A stretch of 64,000 nucleotides of DNA from Desulfococcaceae bacterium HSG9 (GTDB taxonomy: Bacteria; Desulfobacterota; Desulfobacteria; Desulfobacterales; JAUCGF01). The stretch is from the NCBI GenBank assembly GCA_030378005.1, contig JAUCGF010000071.1:124001-188000 (forward strand). Direction: 5' to 3'. A model generated the notes under the pieces. It was not told the DNA's origin, did not search any database, and saw nothing but the letters and a program-made list of their open reading frames with translations. Positions 41,222 to 50,217 of this stretch are shown piece by piece. Each line of letters starts with the position of its first letter. Within the stretch, counting starts at the first letter, position 1. The translations under genes were made by a program, and so were the position numbers.

Positions 41222-42115
41222 TTAAATGCGGTTGTTCTTTGCTAAAAATTGCCTGAGTGAAAGAAAACATCCAAGCCATCCGACAAATGTGCTGCACAGC
41301 ACCAATCCACAAGATATTTCAGTAGGAAAAAAACGAATATTGAAAAAACCGGATATCAAATGTCGTTCCATATTTGAAGATATATAAAAAAAGGTCATAT
41401 ATAAAGCCAACATTCCGATTATTCCTCCCAGCGCTCCCAGAATAATGCCTTCTATATATAAAGGTGCTTTAATAAATCTGTCCTCCGCACCCACCAAACG
41501 CATAATTTCAACTTCTTCCTGACGAGAGTATAACACCAATCGTATCGTATTTGCCACAATAAATATCGCTGCAATAAAAAATAAACCACTTAGCGCATAG
41601 CCAGTGAGTTTAAACAGGTGAATAATATTGATATAATGTCCCACCCAACTTTGGCCATACTCGACTTCATCAACTGAGGGTAATGCTTCGATCTGTTTTG
41701 CCAGGCGTTCAATTTTTTCGTTGTTCACCGCTTCCCGTATCATACGGATTTCAAAAGCATCCGGAAGCGGATTTTCTTTTAACGTTGTAAAAAGGGAAGA
41801 TTGCCGTTTCATCTGTGTTTGCAGTTGTATGAGCGCATCGTGTTTTGATATAAAACGTGTTTTGATAACACCATCCATCAGTTTGATTTTTTTTTCAATA
41901 TTTTCGGGTTCAATTGGGGAAACATCAGATTTCAGATATGCCATAATCCGAATCCCCTTTTTCCAAGAATCGATAATATCATTAATATTGATAAAAAATA
42001 AAATAAAAGCGCTGACGATTAATACTGACAGAGCTATCGTTATGACCGTTATCGCGTTTAGAAAACGGTTTTTAATCAAATCCTTAACAGCTCGTCTTAG
42101 AAAAAGGATAATCAT
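41222..42115 (-). CDS. ftsX: Cell-division protein FtsX
   Basis: A 297-residue integral membrane protein with four transmembrane helices: one near the N-terminus (about 20-44) and three in the C-terminal half (LSGLFFIAAIFIVANTI, GIILGALGGIIGMLALYM, GLVLCSTFVGWLGCFL). A periplasmic domain lies between the first two and would contact EnvC. The LYSRQEEVEIMRLVGAEDRFIKAPLYIEG segment is the FtsX signature. It overlaps ftsE by four bases (ATGA). The complex couples ATP hydrolysis to activation of septal amidases. Confidence 0.95.
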   Translation of the reverse strand: MIILFLRRAVKDLIKNRFLNAITVITIALSVLIVSAFILFFININDIIDSWKKGIRIMAYLKSDVSPIEPENIEKKIKLMDGVIKTRFISKHDALIQLQTQMKRQSSLFTTLKENPLPDAFEIRMIREAVNNEKIERLAKQIEALPSVDEVEYGQSWVGHYINIIHLFKLTGYALSGLFFIAAIFIVANTIRLVLYSRQEEVEIMRLVGAEDRFIKAPLYIEGIILGALGGIIGMLALYMTFFYISSNMERHLISGFFNIRFFPTEISCGLVLCSTFVGWLGCFLSLRQFLAKNNRI

Positions 42116-42765
42116 ATAACTCCCTTATCAAGATAAAAAATCCGTCCTTTATTTTTACGAATCAGCTCCATATCGTGAGTTGCAACAATGACTGTACCGC
42201 CCCTTCGATGGAATCGTTTTAACAACTCAAAAATAATGTTGGCAGATTTGGCATCCAGACTGCCGGTGGGTTCATCAGCTAAAATAATTTTAGGATCTCC
42301 GATAATGGCTCGCGCCACGGCAATTTTTTGTTGTTCACCGCCGGAAAGGCTTAACGGAAAGGCATTATGACGTTCTTCCAATCCCACCGAGCGAAGTACA
42401 CTGTTTACTTTTTTCTGAATAAAACGCCTTTTATGTCCAATCGCTTCGAGTACCAAAGCGATATTATCAAAAACCGTTTTTGAAGAAATCAATTTGTAAT
42501 CCTGAAAAACAATTCCGAACTTGCGGCGTAGAAATGGAATGCGTTTGGAAACAATTCTGGAAAGATTGACACCATCAACCAATATTTGTCCATGGGATGC
42601 GGCTTCCCCCAAATAGAGCAATTTCAGTAAAGTTGATTTTCCCGCGCCACTGGGGCCGCTGATAAAAATAAATTCGCCTTCGTAAATATCAAGGTTTATA
42701 TCCCTAAGCGCCTTTTTACGGCCATAATATTGATTAACACCGAACATACGAATAATCGGTATCAT
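42112..42765 (-). CDS. ftsE: Cell-division ATP-binding protein FtsE
   Basis: A 217-residue ABC ATPase with Walker [11 protein letters not shown]-loop FQDYKL, signature LSGGEQQK, Walker [10 protein letters not shown] and H-loop ATHD, all intact. I place the start at the ATG at 42765, where the sequence [20 protein letters not shown] matches the usual FtsE beginning. A GTG ten codons upstream (42795) is an alternative. It is the first gene of ftsE-ftsX-envC. Confidence 0.95.
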   Translation of the reverse strand: MIPIIRMFGVNQYYGRKKALRDINLDIYEGEFIFISGPSGAGKSTLLKLLYLGEAASHGQILVDGVNLSRIVSKRIPFLRRKFGIVFQDYKLISSKTVFDNIALVLEAIGHKRRFIQKKVNSVLRSVGLEERHNAFPLSLSGGEQQKIAVARAIIGDPKIILADEPTGSLDAKSANIIFELLKRFHRRGGTVIVATHDMELIRKNKGRIFYLDKGVI

Positions 42766-42813
42766 AGTCTTTTTTACGTCAATACGTTGATGCACGAGTC
42801 TCTCAATTTATTT

Positions 42814-42949
42814 TGACCTGTGTTATTCTATGTAGGGTGGGTAAAGGCCGTTTCCTTTAACAAAGGCCGTCGTTCGGCCTGATTATTTAATATAAATCAA
42901 TTGATTGTAAATACGTTGCCCACTCTACGGAAAATTAAACCGCACAGGT
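42814..42949. repeat. Nested palindrome with GTAGGGTGGG-type arms
   Basis: GACCTGTG (42814-42821) and CACAGGTC (42942-42949) flank TGTAGGGTGGGTAAAG and CGTTGCCCACTCTACGG, a member of the GTGGGTGAAGCG repeat family also at 46080-46155 and 60914-60999. Confidence 0.6.
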
Positions 42950-42999
42950 CGATTTATTTTTTGGTTTCAAACAGAATTACCATGCAGACTGTTTTTAGA

Positions 43000-43028
43000 T
43001 TGACCATCAGAAAAAATGCTGATATAAA
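43000..43028 (+). promoter_or_regulatory. Sigma-70-like promoter upstream of the pyrE leader
   Basis: TTGACC (43000-43005), exactly 17 bases, and TATAAA (43023-43028). The 18 bases around the -35 box are identical to those of the tRNA-Ala promoter. It would start a leader of about 165 bases before pyrE. Confidence 0.65.
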
Positions 43029-43076
43029 AAACAAACGAGCTTGAAGGAGTGCTGTTTCCAGTTTTCCTTGCTCTGA

Positions 43077-43131
43077 GCCTTCACTGAATCCCATTAAACA
43101 AGCTTTTTCCATATTCAGTGGAGGCTTTTTT
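43077..43131 (+). terminator. Intrinsic terminator / candidate attenuator before pyrE
   Basis: GCCTTCACTGAAT (43077-43089) pairs with ATTCAGTGGAGGC (43113-43125) with one G-T pair, followed by TTTTTT. It lies between a good promoter and the pyrE ATG, so it either attenuates pyrE or ends a short RNA. Confidence 0.75.
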
Positions 43132-43201
43132 ATATTATAATTGAAATAAATGCAATAAATTTATATGAAAGAAAGAATCAGATTGCAGGAGGCGCAGGGC
43201 A

Positions 43202-43744
43202 ATGAAACAAGAGCTAATCGAAATCATTCGAAATAAATCGTTTCAATACAGTCAGGAACCGGTTTTTAAGCTGGTGTCCGGCCGGATGAGCCAATACTAT
43301 GTCAATTGTAAACCGACAATTTTAAGTCCACGCGGGATGTTTTTAACAGGACATCTGATCTATGATGCGGTGAAAAATTCTGACATCCACGGTATTGGCG
43401 GACTGACCTTCGGTGCGGATCCGATTGCCATGGCCGTGGCCTATACATCTGAACTGAAGCAAAATCCGATCAAGGCTTTTTCAATCCGTAAAACCCAAAA
43501 AGATCACGGCATTGTCAAATGGATCGAAGGTGATTTGGCACCGGGAAATCGGGTGGCGATTATTGACGATGTTGTTACCACCGGAGGTTCAACAATCAAA
43601 GCGATTGAACGGGCGCGTGCAGAAGGCATGAAAGTGATCAAGGTCGTTATTTTGGTGGATCGGCAGGAAGGCGGCCTTGAAAATGTTCAAAAATATGTTG
43701 CCGATACAGAGCGTATCATTTCAATTGAAGAATTGAGAGGGTAA
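43202..43744 (+). CDS. pyrE: Orotate phosphoribosyltransferase
   Basis: A 180-residue enzyme that joins orotate to PRPP in de novo UMP synthesis. The PRPP-binding motif [14 protein letters not shown] is present, and the N-terminal [18 protein letters not shown] and the loop RKTQKDHG fit PyrE. The ATG at 43202 is preceded by GCAGGAGGCGCAGGGCA. The upstream terminator hairpin suggests pyrimidine-responsive attenuation. rimO follows directly. Confidence 0.95.
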   Translation: MKQELIEIIRNKSFQYSQEPVFKLVSGRMSQYYVNCKPTILSPRGMFLTGHLIYDAVKNSDIHGIGGLTFGADPIAMAVAYTSELKQNPIKAFSIRKTQKDHGIVKWIEGDLAPGNRVAIIDDVVTTGGSTIKAIERARAEGMKVIKVVILVDRQEGGLENVQKYVADTERIISIEELRG

Positions 43745-43765
43745 TTGAAGTTTAAAGTATCTGAA

Positions 43766-45088
43766 ATGCCAAAAACAATATACATCGAAACACTCGGATG
43801 CGCCCGTAATCAGGTTGACAGTGAAATGATTATGGGACAATTCAAGGAAGCCGGTTGGGTGCTTACCGATAATCCCGATCAGGCTGAAACTATTGTAATC
43901 AATACATGTGGTTTTATTGAAGACGCTATCAATCAGTCTATTGACACGATTTTAGAATTGGCGCGATTCAAACAAAAAGGTGTATGCCGCCGTCTGATTG
44001 TTGCCGGTTGTCTTCCCGAAAGATTCAGAGATGAAATTATTAAAACCATGCCGGAAGCGGATTTTTTTGTCGGAACCGGTGCTTTTGATAAGATACTTGG
44101 CATTGCGCAAGGTTCTGTCAAAACAGATGGTTGTCTGCTACCTAAACCGGAGTTGGCGGCTGTCAAAACGAATTCGTCGGAAAGGATTATCAGTTCAGCG
44201 CCTTCGGCGTATTTAAAAATCGCGGAAGGATGCAATCGACATTGTTCCTATTGTATTATCCCTCAATTGAGAGGCGTGCAAAGAAGCCGTTATATTAAGG
44301 ATATCCTTGCGGAAGCGCGAATATTGATCAAAAATGGCGTTAAAGAAATTAACCTTGTAGCCCAGGATACGACTGATTATGGCGCTGATTTGAACCCGCC
44401 TGCCAGCCTTAATGCGCTTTTGGATGTATTGGCGCCGCTAGTCGGCGAAAACCGGATACGAATTTTATACGGTCATCCTGACAGCATTGATCCGGCTGTT
44501 ATAAAAACGGTGGCGGCGCACACGAATATTTGTTCCTATTTTGACATCCCTGTTCAACATGCCAGCCCGTCTGTTTTAAAAAGAATGGGACGTTACTATG
44601 ACACTGAAACTCTTTTTAATTTATTCGATACGATTCGCACCCATATCCCGGATGCCGCCCTTCGTACCACAATCATGGTCGGCTTTCCCGGTGAAACAGA
44701 CGATGAATTTGAAGAGCTTCTATCTTTTATCAAAAAGATTCGTTTTGATCATCTCGGTGTCTTTCTTTATTCGGATGCCGATGATTTACCGTCTCATCGT
44801 CTTTCCGATCACGTTCCCAAGAAACTGGCCAAGTCACGCCATGATCACCTTATGGACGCACAAAGAACAATATCGGAAAAAAATAACGCCCAATATATTG
44901 ATAAGGTGTTTCCGGTGCTTATTGAGACATCTCCTGAAGATCACCTTTATATCGGACGCACCGCTTTTCAAGCCCCTGAAGTCGATGGAATCACCTATAT
45001 CCGTTCTGCTAACCTCGAAATCGGCTCATTTGCAGACATCAAGATTACGGATGCTCTGGAATACGATTTAGTAGGAGAAATCACATGA
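43766..45088 (+). CDS. rimO: Ribosomal protein S12 methylthiotransferase RimO
   Basis: A radical-SAM enzyme (about 440 residues) that methylthiolates Asp88 of ribosomal protein S12. The N-terminal MTTase domain has the cluster cysteines (TLGCARNQVD, NTCGFI, VAGCLPER). The radical-SAM motif CNRHCSYC is near residue 150, and a TRAM domain forms the C-terminus. The SGHPDS-like YGHPDS phrase distinguishes it from MiaB. The ATG at 43766 is chosen by family start; a TTG at 43745 right after pyrE is the alternative. It overlaps the polyprenyl synthase start by four bases. Confidence 0.92.
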   Translation: MPKTIYIETLGCARNQVDSEMIMGQFKEAGWVLTDNPDQAETIVINTCGFIEDAINQSIDTILELARFKQKGVCRRLIVAGCLPERFRDEIIKTMPEADFFVGTGAFDKILGIAQGSVKTDGCLLPKPELAAVKTNSSERIISSAPSAYLKIAEGCNRHCSYCIIPQLRGVQRSRYIKDILAEARILIKNGVKEINLVAQDTTDYGADLNPPASLNALLDVLAPLVGENRIRILYGHPDSIDPAVIKTVAAHTNICSYFDIPVQHASPSVLKRMGRYYDTETLFNLFDTIRTHIPDAALRTTIMVGFPGETDDEFEELLSFIKKIRFDHLGVFLYSDADDLPSHRLSDHVPKKLAKSRHDHLMDAQRTISEKNNAQYIDKVFPVLIETSPEDHLYIGRTAFQAPEVDGITYIRSANLEIGSFADIKITDALEYDLVGEIT

Positions 45089-46065
45089 ATAAACGTAAAC
45101 AGGAGATTCTTGACGCAGTCAAAGATGACCTCGAAGCCATTGAAAAAGCGTTGCAAGATCATTTGCACCCTCATTTTGAGCTTGTTTCCCAAATTGCCAA
45201 TCATATTTTATTTAGCGGTGGTAAACGCCTAAGACCCCTTCTCACGATCCTTTCGGCCCGTCTATGCCGTTATGAAGGCACTTTGGTTACAACTTTATCT
45301 TGTGTTTTTGAATATTTGCATGCTGCGACTCTTCTTCATGATGATATTGTCGATGCCGCAACGCTACGCCGAGGTAAACCGGTTGCTCATTTAACATGGG
45401 AAAATTCAACTGTGGTTTTAGTAGGCGATTTTCTTTTGGCCAGATCGGTATCCATTGCGGCGCAAACCGGTTTACCCGCAATTGTTGAAATCATTGCCTA
45501 TATCACTGAAAATATGTCCCAAGGTGAAATTCGACAAATGCTTAATAAAAATCGTTCAGATTTGACGGAAGCGGAGTATCTGGATGTGATTCGATCTAAA
45601 ACAGCCGTGTTATTTCAAGGTGCTTGCCGTGCAAGCGCTCTGATAGCCCAGTCATCATCAGAGGAAGAAACCGCTCTGGCAAATTACGGTTATAATCTGG
45701 GGCTGGCTTTCCAAATGGCGGATGATCTGCTTGACTATACTACGGACAGCGTTGCTCTGGGGAAAGAAGTGGGTGCTGACTTAAAAGAAGGCAAAGTAAC
45801 GCTTCCGGTGATATATGCTTTAAAAAAGGCTGAACCTGAAATCCGCCAACAAATGGAAGCAATTATTATTAACAAAGATTTCAATTCAGAAGATTTCGAA
45901 ACGTTAAGATTGTTCTTGAAAAAATATCAGGGAATCGAATATACTAAAAAACAGGCAGCTCAGTATGCTGCTGAAGCTAAAGACGCGCTGGCTGTTTTTG
46001 AGCCGTCCCTGACAAAGCAAATCCTTCTTGATGTCGCCGATTATGCCTTGTCGCGCAAATCGTAA
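45085..46065 (+). CDS. Trans-polyprenyl diphosphate synthase (IspB/octaprenyl-like)
   Basis: A 326-residue isoprenoid chain-elongating enzyme. The first Asp-rich motif LLHDDIVD has D86, D87 and D90, and the second is MADDLLDYT near 211. The residues before the first motif (EYLHAATLLHDD) suggest a long-chain product, as needed for menaquinone side chains. Product length is inference. The ATG overlaps the rimO stop (ATGA), so pyrE-rimO-pps form one operon. Confidence 0.92.
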   Translation: MNKRKQEILDAVKDDLEAIEKALQDHLHPHFELVSQIANHILFSGGKRLRPLLTILSARLCRYEGTLVTTLSCVFEYLHAATLLHDDIVDAATLRRGKPVAHLTWENSTVVLVGDFLLARSVSIAAQTGLPAIVEIIAYITENMSQGEIRQMLNKNRSDLTEAEYLDVIRSKTAVLFQGACRASALIAQSSSEEETALANYGYNLGLAFQMADDLLDYTTDSVALGKEVGADLKEGKVTLPVIYALKKAEPEIRQQMEAIIINKDFNSEDFETLRLFLKKYQGIEYTKKQAAQYAAEAKDALAVFEPSLTKQILLDVADYALSRKS

Positions 46066-46079
46066 TTTTTGTCATGCAG

Positions 46080-46155
46080 AGTGGGTGAAGCGCAACGAAA
46101 CCCACTATCTTCCTCAAAAATACGGTGGTTTTCGCTACGCTTCGCCCACCCTACG
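46080..46155. repeat. GTGGGTGAAGCG palindromic repeat
   Basis: GAGTGGGTGAAGCG...CGCTTCGCCCACCCTAC arms, with inner AACCCACT and GGTGGTTTTCG. A longer reading frame of the next gene would start within it, which is why the ATG at 46175 is preferred. Confidence 0.7.
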
Positions 46156-46174
46156 AAAACAGGAGACTGTTAAA

Positions 46175-47389
46175 ATGTTCATATCTGCAATTAAAACAGG
46201 AGTGCTGATAACGGTGTTCGTAATGATAACCGCTGTATTCTTTCCGAATGCACAAGCCGAGGAACAAACTTCCGGACAGGCGATTGAAGTGCTGGGAACT
46301 GCCGCTATAACTGGCAAAGATGTTGCCAAAGCGCGTGAGCTGGCGATTGCTAATGCGTTGACCGCTTCGGTCGCCCGTATCGTCGCAGAACATCTTCCGA
46401 AAGAAATCTTAATAAAAGAATTTAAACAACTGAATGAAAAAATATTCGGGCATACGGATCAATATGTGGATAATTATAAAGTCCTGACGGAAGCATTGGG
46501 CGGTAAAATGTATCGCGTCATGGTTCAGGCGACCGTTGCAACTCCGAAAATTCATGGGAAACTCTCCGATTTGAAACTGCTAAACAAGCCCACAGACCTG
46601 CCTAAAATATTGATTCTTCTGTCACGTTCGGAACCCGCTGCCGAATCTAAGTCTGATGAGTCCGCCGTGGATACACAATTGAGCGAGCATTTTGTTACTG
46701 ACTTGATTGCCGGGCAATTTGCCGAAAAAAATATGAAAGTGATTGGCGCCGATGAATTAGCTAAAATGGCTAAACCTGAAGATTCGGAAACTCCGGCGGT
46801 TTTAACAGATGCGGACGCTGTTAAATTCGGACAACGTATGCAAGCGGATATTGTTATTACCGGCAAATATAGCGCTTTACTCGCACCGAATACTATGGGA
46901 GCGGATGTCCGTTCTTTTAAAAGTGTTGTAAATCTGCGCGCTTTGCGTACCGATTCAGGCACTATGATTGCTTCTTCTGAGCAAGCCAAGGTAACGGTCA
47001 GTGATGATGAAAACGCCGGTCGTAAAAAGGCTTTGACAGATGCAAGTGTGCTTGCAGGTAAAATACTGGCTGCTCAAATTGTTTCAGCTTGGACGGATGA
47101 CAGCTCACAATTTGACACAAGCCCTGCCAAGACAGTTGAAATTGTTGTTGAAGGCACGGGGTCGCTTTCCAATTTCGTTATGTTTCGCAGAGTTTTGAGC
47201 GAATTACCTGGTGTTGAAGAGATTAAGATAAAAGAGATGCAAGCGGATGAAGCCGCAATAACTGTTCGTTTTCAGGGAGATGGCAAAAAACTCGCCGATA
47301 GTTTAATGATGAAGAGTTACGAAACATTTGGAATTGATATTTTTGAAGTTACACCTCAAAAGATTAAAGTTGAGCTTATTCCGGGTTAA
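46175..47389 (+). CDS. Exported protein with FlgT-N-like domain
   Basis: A 404-residue protein with a signal peptide (about 1-29, ending ANAQA-like PNAQAEE). The next domain (about 35-130) resembles the N-terminal domain of flagellar protein FlgT: GTAAITGKDVAKARELAIANAL, then YKVLTEALGGKMYRV. A middle region resembles curli-type/TolB-like assembly proteins (LLSRSEPAAES to ASSEQAKVTVSD). The C-terminal segment VEIVVEGTGSLSNFV ends the protein. It probably sits in the periplasm or outer membrane. AGGAG lies nine bases before the ATG. No flagellar genes are nearby, so a flagellar role is not supported here. Confidence 0.72.
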   Translation: MFISAIKTGVLITVFVMITAVFFPNAQAEEQTSGQAIEVLGTAAITGKDVAKARELAIANALTASVARIVAEHLPKEILIKEFKQLNEKIFGHTDQYVDNYKVLTEALGGKMYRVMVQATVATPKIHGKLSDLKLLNKPTDLPKILILLSRSEPAAESKSDESAVDTQLSEHFVTDLIAGQFAEKNMKVIGADELAKMAKPEDSETPAVLTDADAVKFGQRMQADIVITGKYSALLAPNTMGADVRSFKSVVNLRALRTDSGTMIASSEQAKVTVSDDENAGRKKALTDASVLAGKILAAQIVSAWTDDSSQFDTSPAKTVEIVVEGTGSLSNFVMFRRVLSELPGVEEIKIKEMQADEAAITVRFQGDGKKLADSLMMKSYETFGIDIFEVTPQKIKVELIPG

Positions 47390-47449
47390 TTAGAAGGTTT
47401 AACTGTCAACTTAAAACTTGTAATTTGTAACTTGAAACAGGAAATATAT

Positions 47450-47884
47450 ATGATTGTTTATGATTTAAAGTGCGTCAATGATCACGCTTTTGAAGGATGG
47501 TTTGAGGACGGAGCCGTTTATGACCAACAGGAAGCTGATGGCCTGATTGAGTGTCCCGTGTGCGGCACAACCTCGGTTTTTAAGATGCCCTCCGCTTTTG
47601 CGATAAAATCATCGAACCCTGTAAAACAGTTATCTGCAAACCTGCAAAACAAATATGCCGATATTGAAAAAATCGGCAAGCGCGTTGCTGAGTTTGTAGA
47701 AAAAAATTTTGATAATGTAGGGTCTGATTTTTCCAAAGAAGCGCTGAAAATTCATTATGGTGTATCTGAACCCCGTAGTATCAGAGGTTCAAGCACGCCG
47801 GAAGAAGAAAAAACGCTTAAAGATGAAGGAATTGAATTTGTCAAAATACCTGTGCTTACTTCTGAATCTGAAAAGGAAGTTTGA
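47450..47884 (+). CDS. DUF1178-family zinc-binding protein
   Basis: A 144-residue soluble protein. The N-terminus MIVYDLKCVNDHAFEGWF and the CPVCG pair (with C8 giving one zinc site) define DUF1178. The C-terminus EGIEFVKIPV is also conserved in the family. Function unknown. The ATG at 47450 has AGGAA seven bases upstream; a longer frame from 47432 lacks a ribosome site. It is 53 bases upstream of the first PilT-like gene. Confidence 0.85.
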   Translation: MIVYDLKCVNDHAFEGWFEDGAVYDQQEADGLIECPVCGTTSVFKMPSAFAIKSSNPVKQLSANLQNKYADIEKIGKRVAEFVEKNFDNVGSDFSKEALKIHYGVSEPRSIRGSSTPEEEKTLKDEGIEFVKIPVLTSESEKEV

Positions 47885-47937
47885 AATTATACGGCATACC
47901 GATTTGGCAAAAACGCTTAAAAATAAGGAGACCATTT

Positions 47938-49038
47938 ATGGCTGTATTAGATAAACTGTTTAAAGCCGGTGTGGATTTTAACGCATCGGATATTCATCTT
48001 GCTCCGGGTGAGCCTTATGTATTGAGAAGAGTAGGCACACTCCAAAAGCTGAAAAACCCAAAGCTTTCGGCTAAACGCTGTAAAGCCCTTATATATGAAA
48101 TTCTTACTGAAAAACAGAGAAAAAAACTACAGGATGATTTTCAGCTTGATTTTGTGTATGAAATACCGAAACTTGGAAGATTTCGCGGGAGCGCCATGAT
48201 GCACAATTCCGGCTTGAGCGCATCTTTCCGCATCATACCGCCCAAAATTCCTTCATTTGAGGAACTGCACCTGCCTTCTGAAATTATAAACAAAATTCTG
48301 GATAATCACCAGGGCTTGATACTTGTAACCGGAGCGGCCGGCCAGGGCAAATCGACAACTCTTGCCTCTATGGTGGATCGTATAAACACCATACGCGCGC
48401 ATCATGTACTCACAGTCGAAGACCCGATTGAATTTGTGCATCCTTTAAAAAAAGGTGTTGTGAACCAGCGCCAACTCGGCACAGGCACTCTGTCTTATGG
48501 GAATGCCTTAAAAGCCGCCTTGCGTGAAGACCCTGATGTTATCGCCATCGGTGAGTTGCGAGACCTTGAAACAACCGAACTGGCTATTTCAGCATCAGAA
48601 ACAGGCCATCTTGTGATCGGAACCCTCTCTTCCTCAAACGCTCCGAAAACAATCGACCGTATTATCGATTCATACCCGGCCGGAGGACAGAGTCAGATAC
48701 GCGCCATGTTAAGCGAAGCGATCAAAGCTGTGATAACCCAGCGGCTTGTTCCCAATAAAAATGGAAAAAATATGGAACTTGCCATTGAAATATTGATAGG
48801 CTCCGTGCCGGTTGCGAATCTTATCCGTGATAACAAAGTGTTTCAAATTCCCTCAATGATGCAGACAGGTAAAAGACTGGGGATGCGGATTATGGATGAG
48901 TCTCTTCTTGAACTCGTCAAAGAGGATAAAGTGGCTGCGGAAGTCGCGGTTCAGTATGCAAACAGCGCAAATCTTTTTAAAGCCTATATGCCCAAACCGG
49001 AAACTGATCAGACACAGAAAAATGGGGAGGGACAGTAA
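47938..49038 (+). CDS. PilT/PilU-like type IV pilus ATPase, paralogue 1 (His box altered)
   Basis: A 366-residue hexameric-type ATPase with an N-terminal PAS-like domain (about 1-105) and a C-terminal RecA-like core. Walker A GAAGQGKST is at 132-139, Asp box VEDPIEFVHP at 160-169, and Walker B IAIGELRD near 202-209. The His box reads ETGHLVIGTLSSSNA: the first His (224) is kept but the second, normally in GTLHT, is Ser231. Retraction ATPases depolymerise type IV pili. AAGGAG precedes the ATG at 47938; the frame from 47881 overlaps the upstream gene. The stop overlaps the next paralogue's start. Confidence 0.88.
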   Translation: MAVLDKLFKAGVDFNASDIHLAPGEPYVLRRVGTLQKLKNPKLSAKRCKALIYEILTEKQRKKLQDDFQLDFVYEIPKLGRFRGSAMMHNSGLSASFRIIPPKIPSFEELHLPSEIINKILDNHQGLILVTGAAGQGKSTTLASMVDRINTIRAHHVLTVEDPIEFVHPLKKGVVNQRQLGTGTLSYGNALKAALREDPDVIAIGELRDLETTELAISASETGHLVIGTLSSSNAPKTIDRIIDSYPAGGQSQIRAMLSEAIKAVITQRLVPNKNGKNMELAIEILIGSVPVANLIRDNKVFQIPSMMQTGKRLGMRIMDESLLELVKEDKVAAEVAVQYANSANLFKAYMPKPETDQTQKNGEGQ

Positions 49039-50111
49039 TGGCCAAAATAGATGAGCTTTTTAAAGAAATGAAAGCACTTGGGGCAAGTGATCTGCACATG
49101 GTTATCGGTTTTCCCCCTCTGCTTCGTCTTCGTGGTGAACTTGTGCCCATCAAGGGGCAGCCGCGCCTGACCCCCAAATCAAACCGTGAAATTCTGTTTG
49201 AAATTCTGACTCCCAAGCAACAAAAATATCTGACACAGAATCGTGACTTTGATATGGCGTATGAAATCAAGGATGTAGCACGTTTCAGATGCAATTTTCT
49301 ATATCAGTTCAGGGGGGTAGGCGCAGTATTCAGAATAATACCAACAAAAATACTGACCCTTGCACAGCTAAACATGCCTGAAGTCTTGAAATCCATAGCC
49401 GCCTATAAAAAAGGACTGGTGCTTATAACAGGCCCCACAGGCAGCGGCAAATCAACAACGCTTGCCGCGGTAATCGATTATGTCAATGATACCCGTGACG
49501 CGCATATCATTACAATTGAAGACCCGCTGGAATTTGTGCATCCGAACAAACGGTGTCTTTTTACACAACGAGAAATCGGCACCCATGCCAAAAGCTTCAG
49601 CGCCGCACTTATGGTAGCCAGCCGTGAAGACCCGGACATTATTCTTGTCGGTGAAATGCGCGATATTGACACAATCGCTCTGGCGCTCACATGCGCCGAA
49701 CTCGGTATCTTGGTTTTCGGAACCCTTCATACAAACAGCGCCGCAAAAACGGTTGATCGTATTATCAACACTTTTCCTGAAGAGCAGCAGGCCCAAACCC
49801 GTACAATGCTCTCGGAATCATTACGAGCTGTTGTGGCGCAACAACTTCTGAAAACAAAGGATGGCAAGGGAAGATGTGCGGCAAATGAAATCCTTCTCGG
49901 TTCCTCGGCCCTTGCCAGTATGATAAGAGATGGCAAGATAACCCAGATAGGTTCGCTGATTCAAACAGGTACAGGTATCGGAATGCAAACCATGGATCAA
50001 CATCTGATGAAGTTGATCGAAGATGATAAAATAACCGTCGAAGCTGCATACGAAAAAGCGATTGATAAAAATATTTTCAGCAATATGATTGATGAGGCTG
50101 ATGAGGAGTAA
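49038..50111 (+). CDS. PilT-like type IV pilus ATPase, paralogue 2 (His box altered)
   Basis: A 357-residue PilT-type ATPase: Walker A GPTGSGKST (132-140), Asp box IEDPLEFVHP, Walker B ILVGEMRD. Here the His box reads ELGILVFGTLHTNSA: the first His position (224) is Ile and the second (His231) is kept. This is the mirror image of the upstream paralogue. Start and stop overlap by one base (TAATG), suggesting balanced expression and perhaps a mixed hexamer. No pilin or pilus assembly genes are in the window. Confidence 0.9.
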   Translation: MAKIDELFKEMKALGASDLHMVIGFPPLLRLRGELVPIKGQPRLTPKSNREILFEILTPKQQKYLTQNRDFDMAYEIKDVARFRCNFLYQFRGVGAVFRIIPTKILTLAQLNMPEVLKSIAAYKKGLVLITGPTGSGKSTTLAAVIDYVNDTRDAHIITIEDPLEFVHPNKRCLFTQREIGTHAKSFSAALMVASREDPDIILVGEMRDIDTIALALTCAELGILVFGTLHTNSAAKTVDRIINTFPEEQQAQTRTMLSESLRAVVAQQLLKTKDGKGRCAANEILLGSSALASMIRDGKITQIGSLIQTGTGIGMQTMDQHLMKLIEDDKITVEAAYEKAIDKNIFSNMIDEADEE

Positions 50112-50217
50112 AAGGGTTAAAGCCTGTAATTTAAACTTGTAATTTTCGGGTGAATGCGAAAATTTGCACAGTTAAGAACAATGGCCGCAAATCTGAAAAC
50201 GTATAAAAAGGATAATT

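Larger units (their letters stand above)
42766..43201. other. Divergent ftsE/pyrE intergenic region with repeat and leader
   Basis: It holds the nested palindrome at 42814-42949, a good sigma-70 promoter at 43000-43028, and a strong hairpin terminator at 43077-43131 that precedes pyrE by 70 bases. The pyrE ribosome site is GGAGG just before 43202. Confidence 0.6.

Noticed and set aside
46028-46174. Longer start of the FlgT-like protein overlapping the polyprenyl synthase gene
   Set aside because: The extra residues are read through a palindromic repeat; AGGAG and a signal peptide fit the ATG at 46175.
47881-47937. Longer start of PilT paralogue 1
   Set aside because: It overlaps the DUF1178 gene end and lacks a ribosome site; AAGGAG precedes the ATG at 47938.
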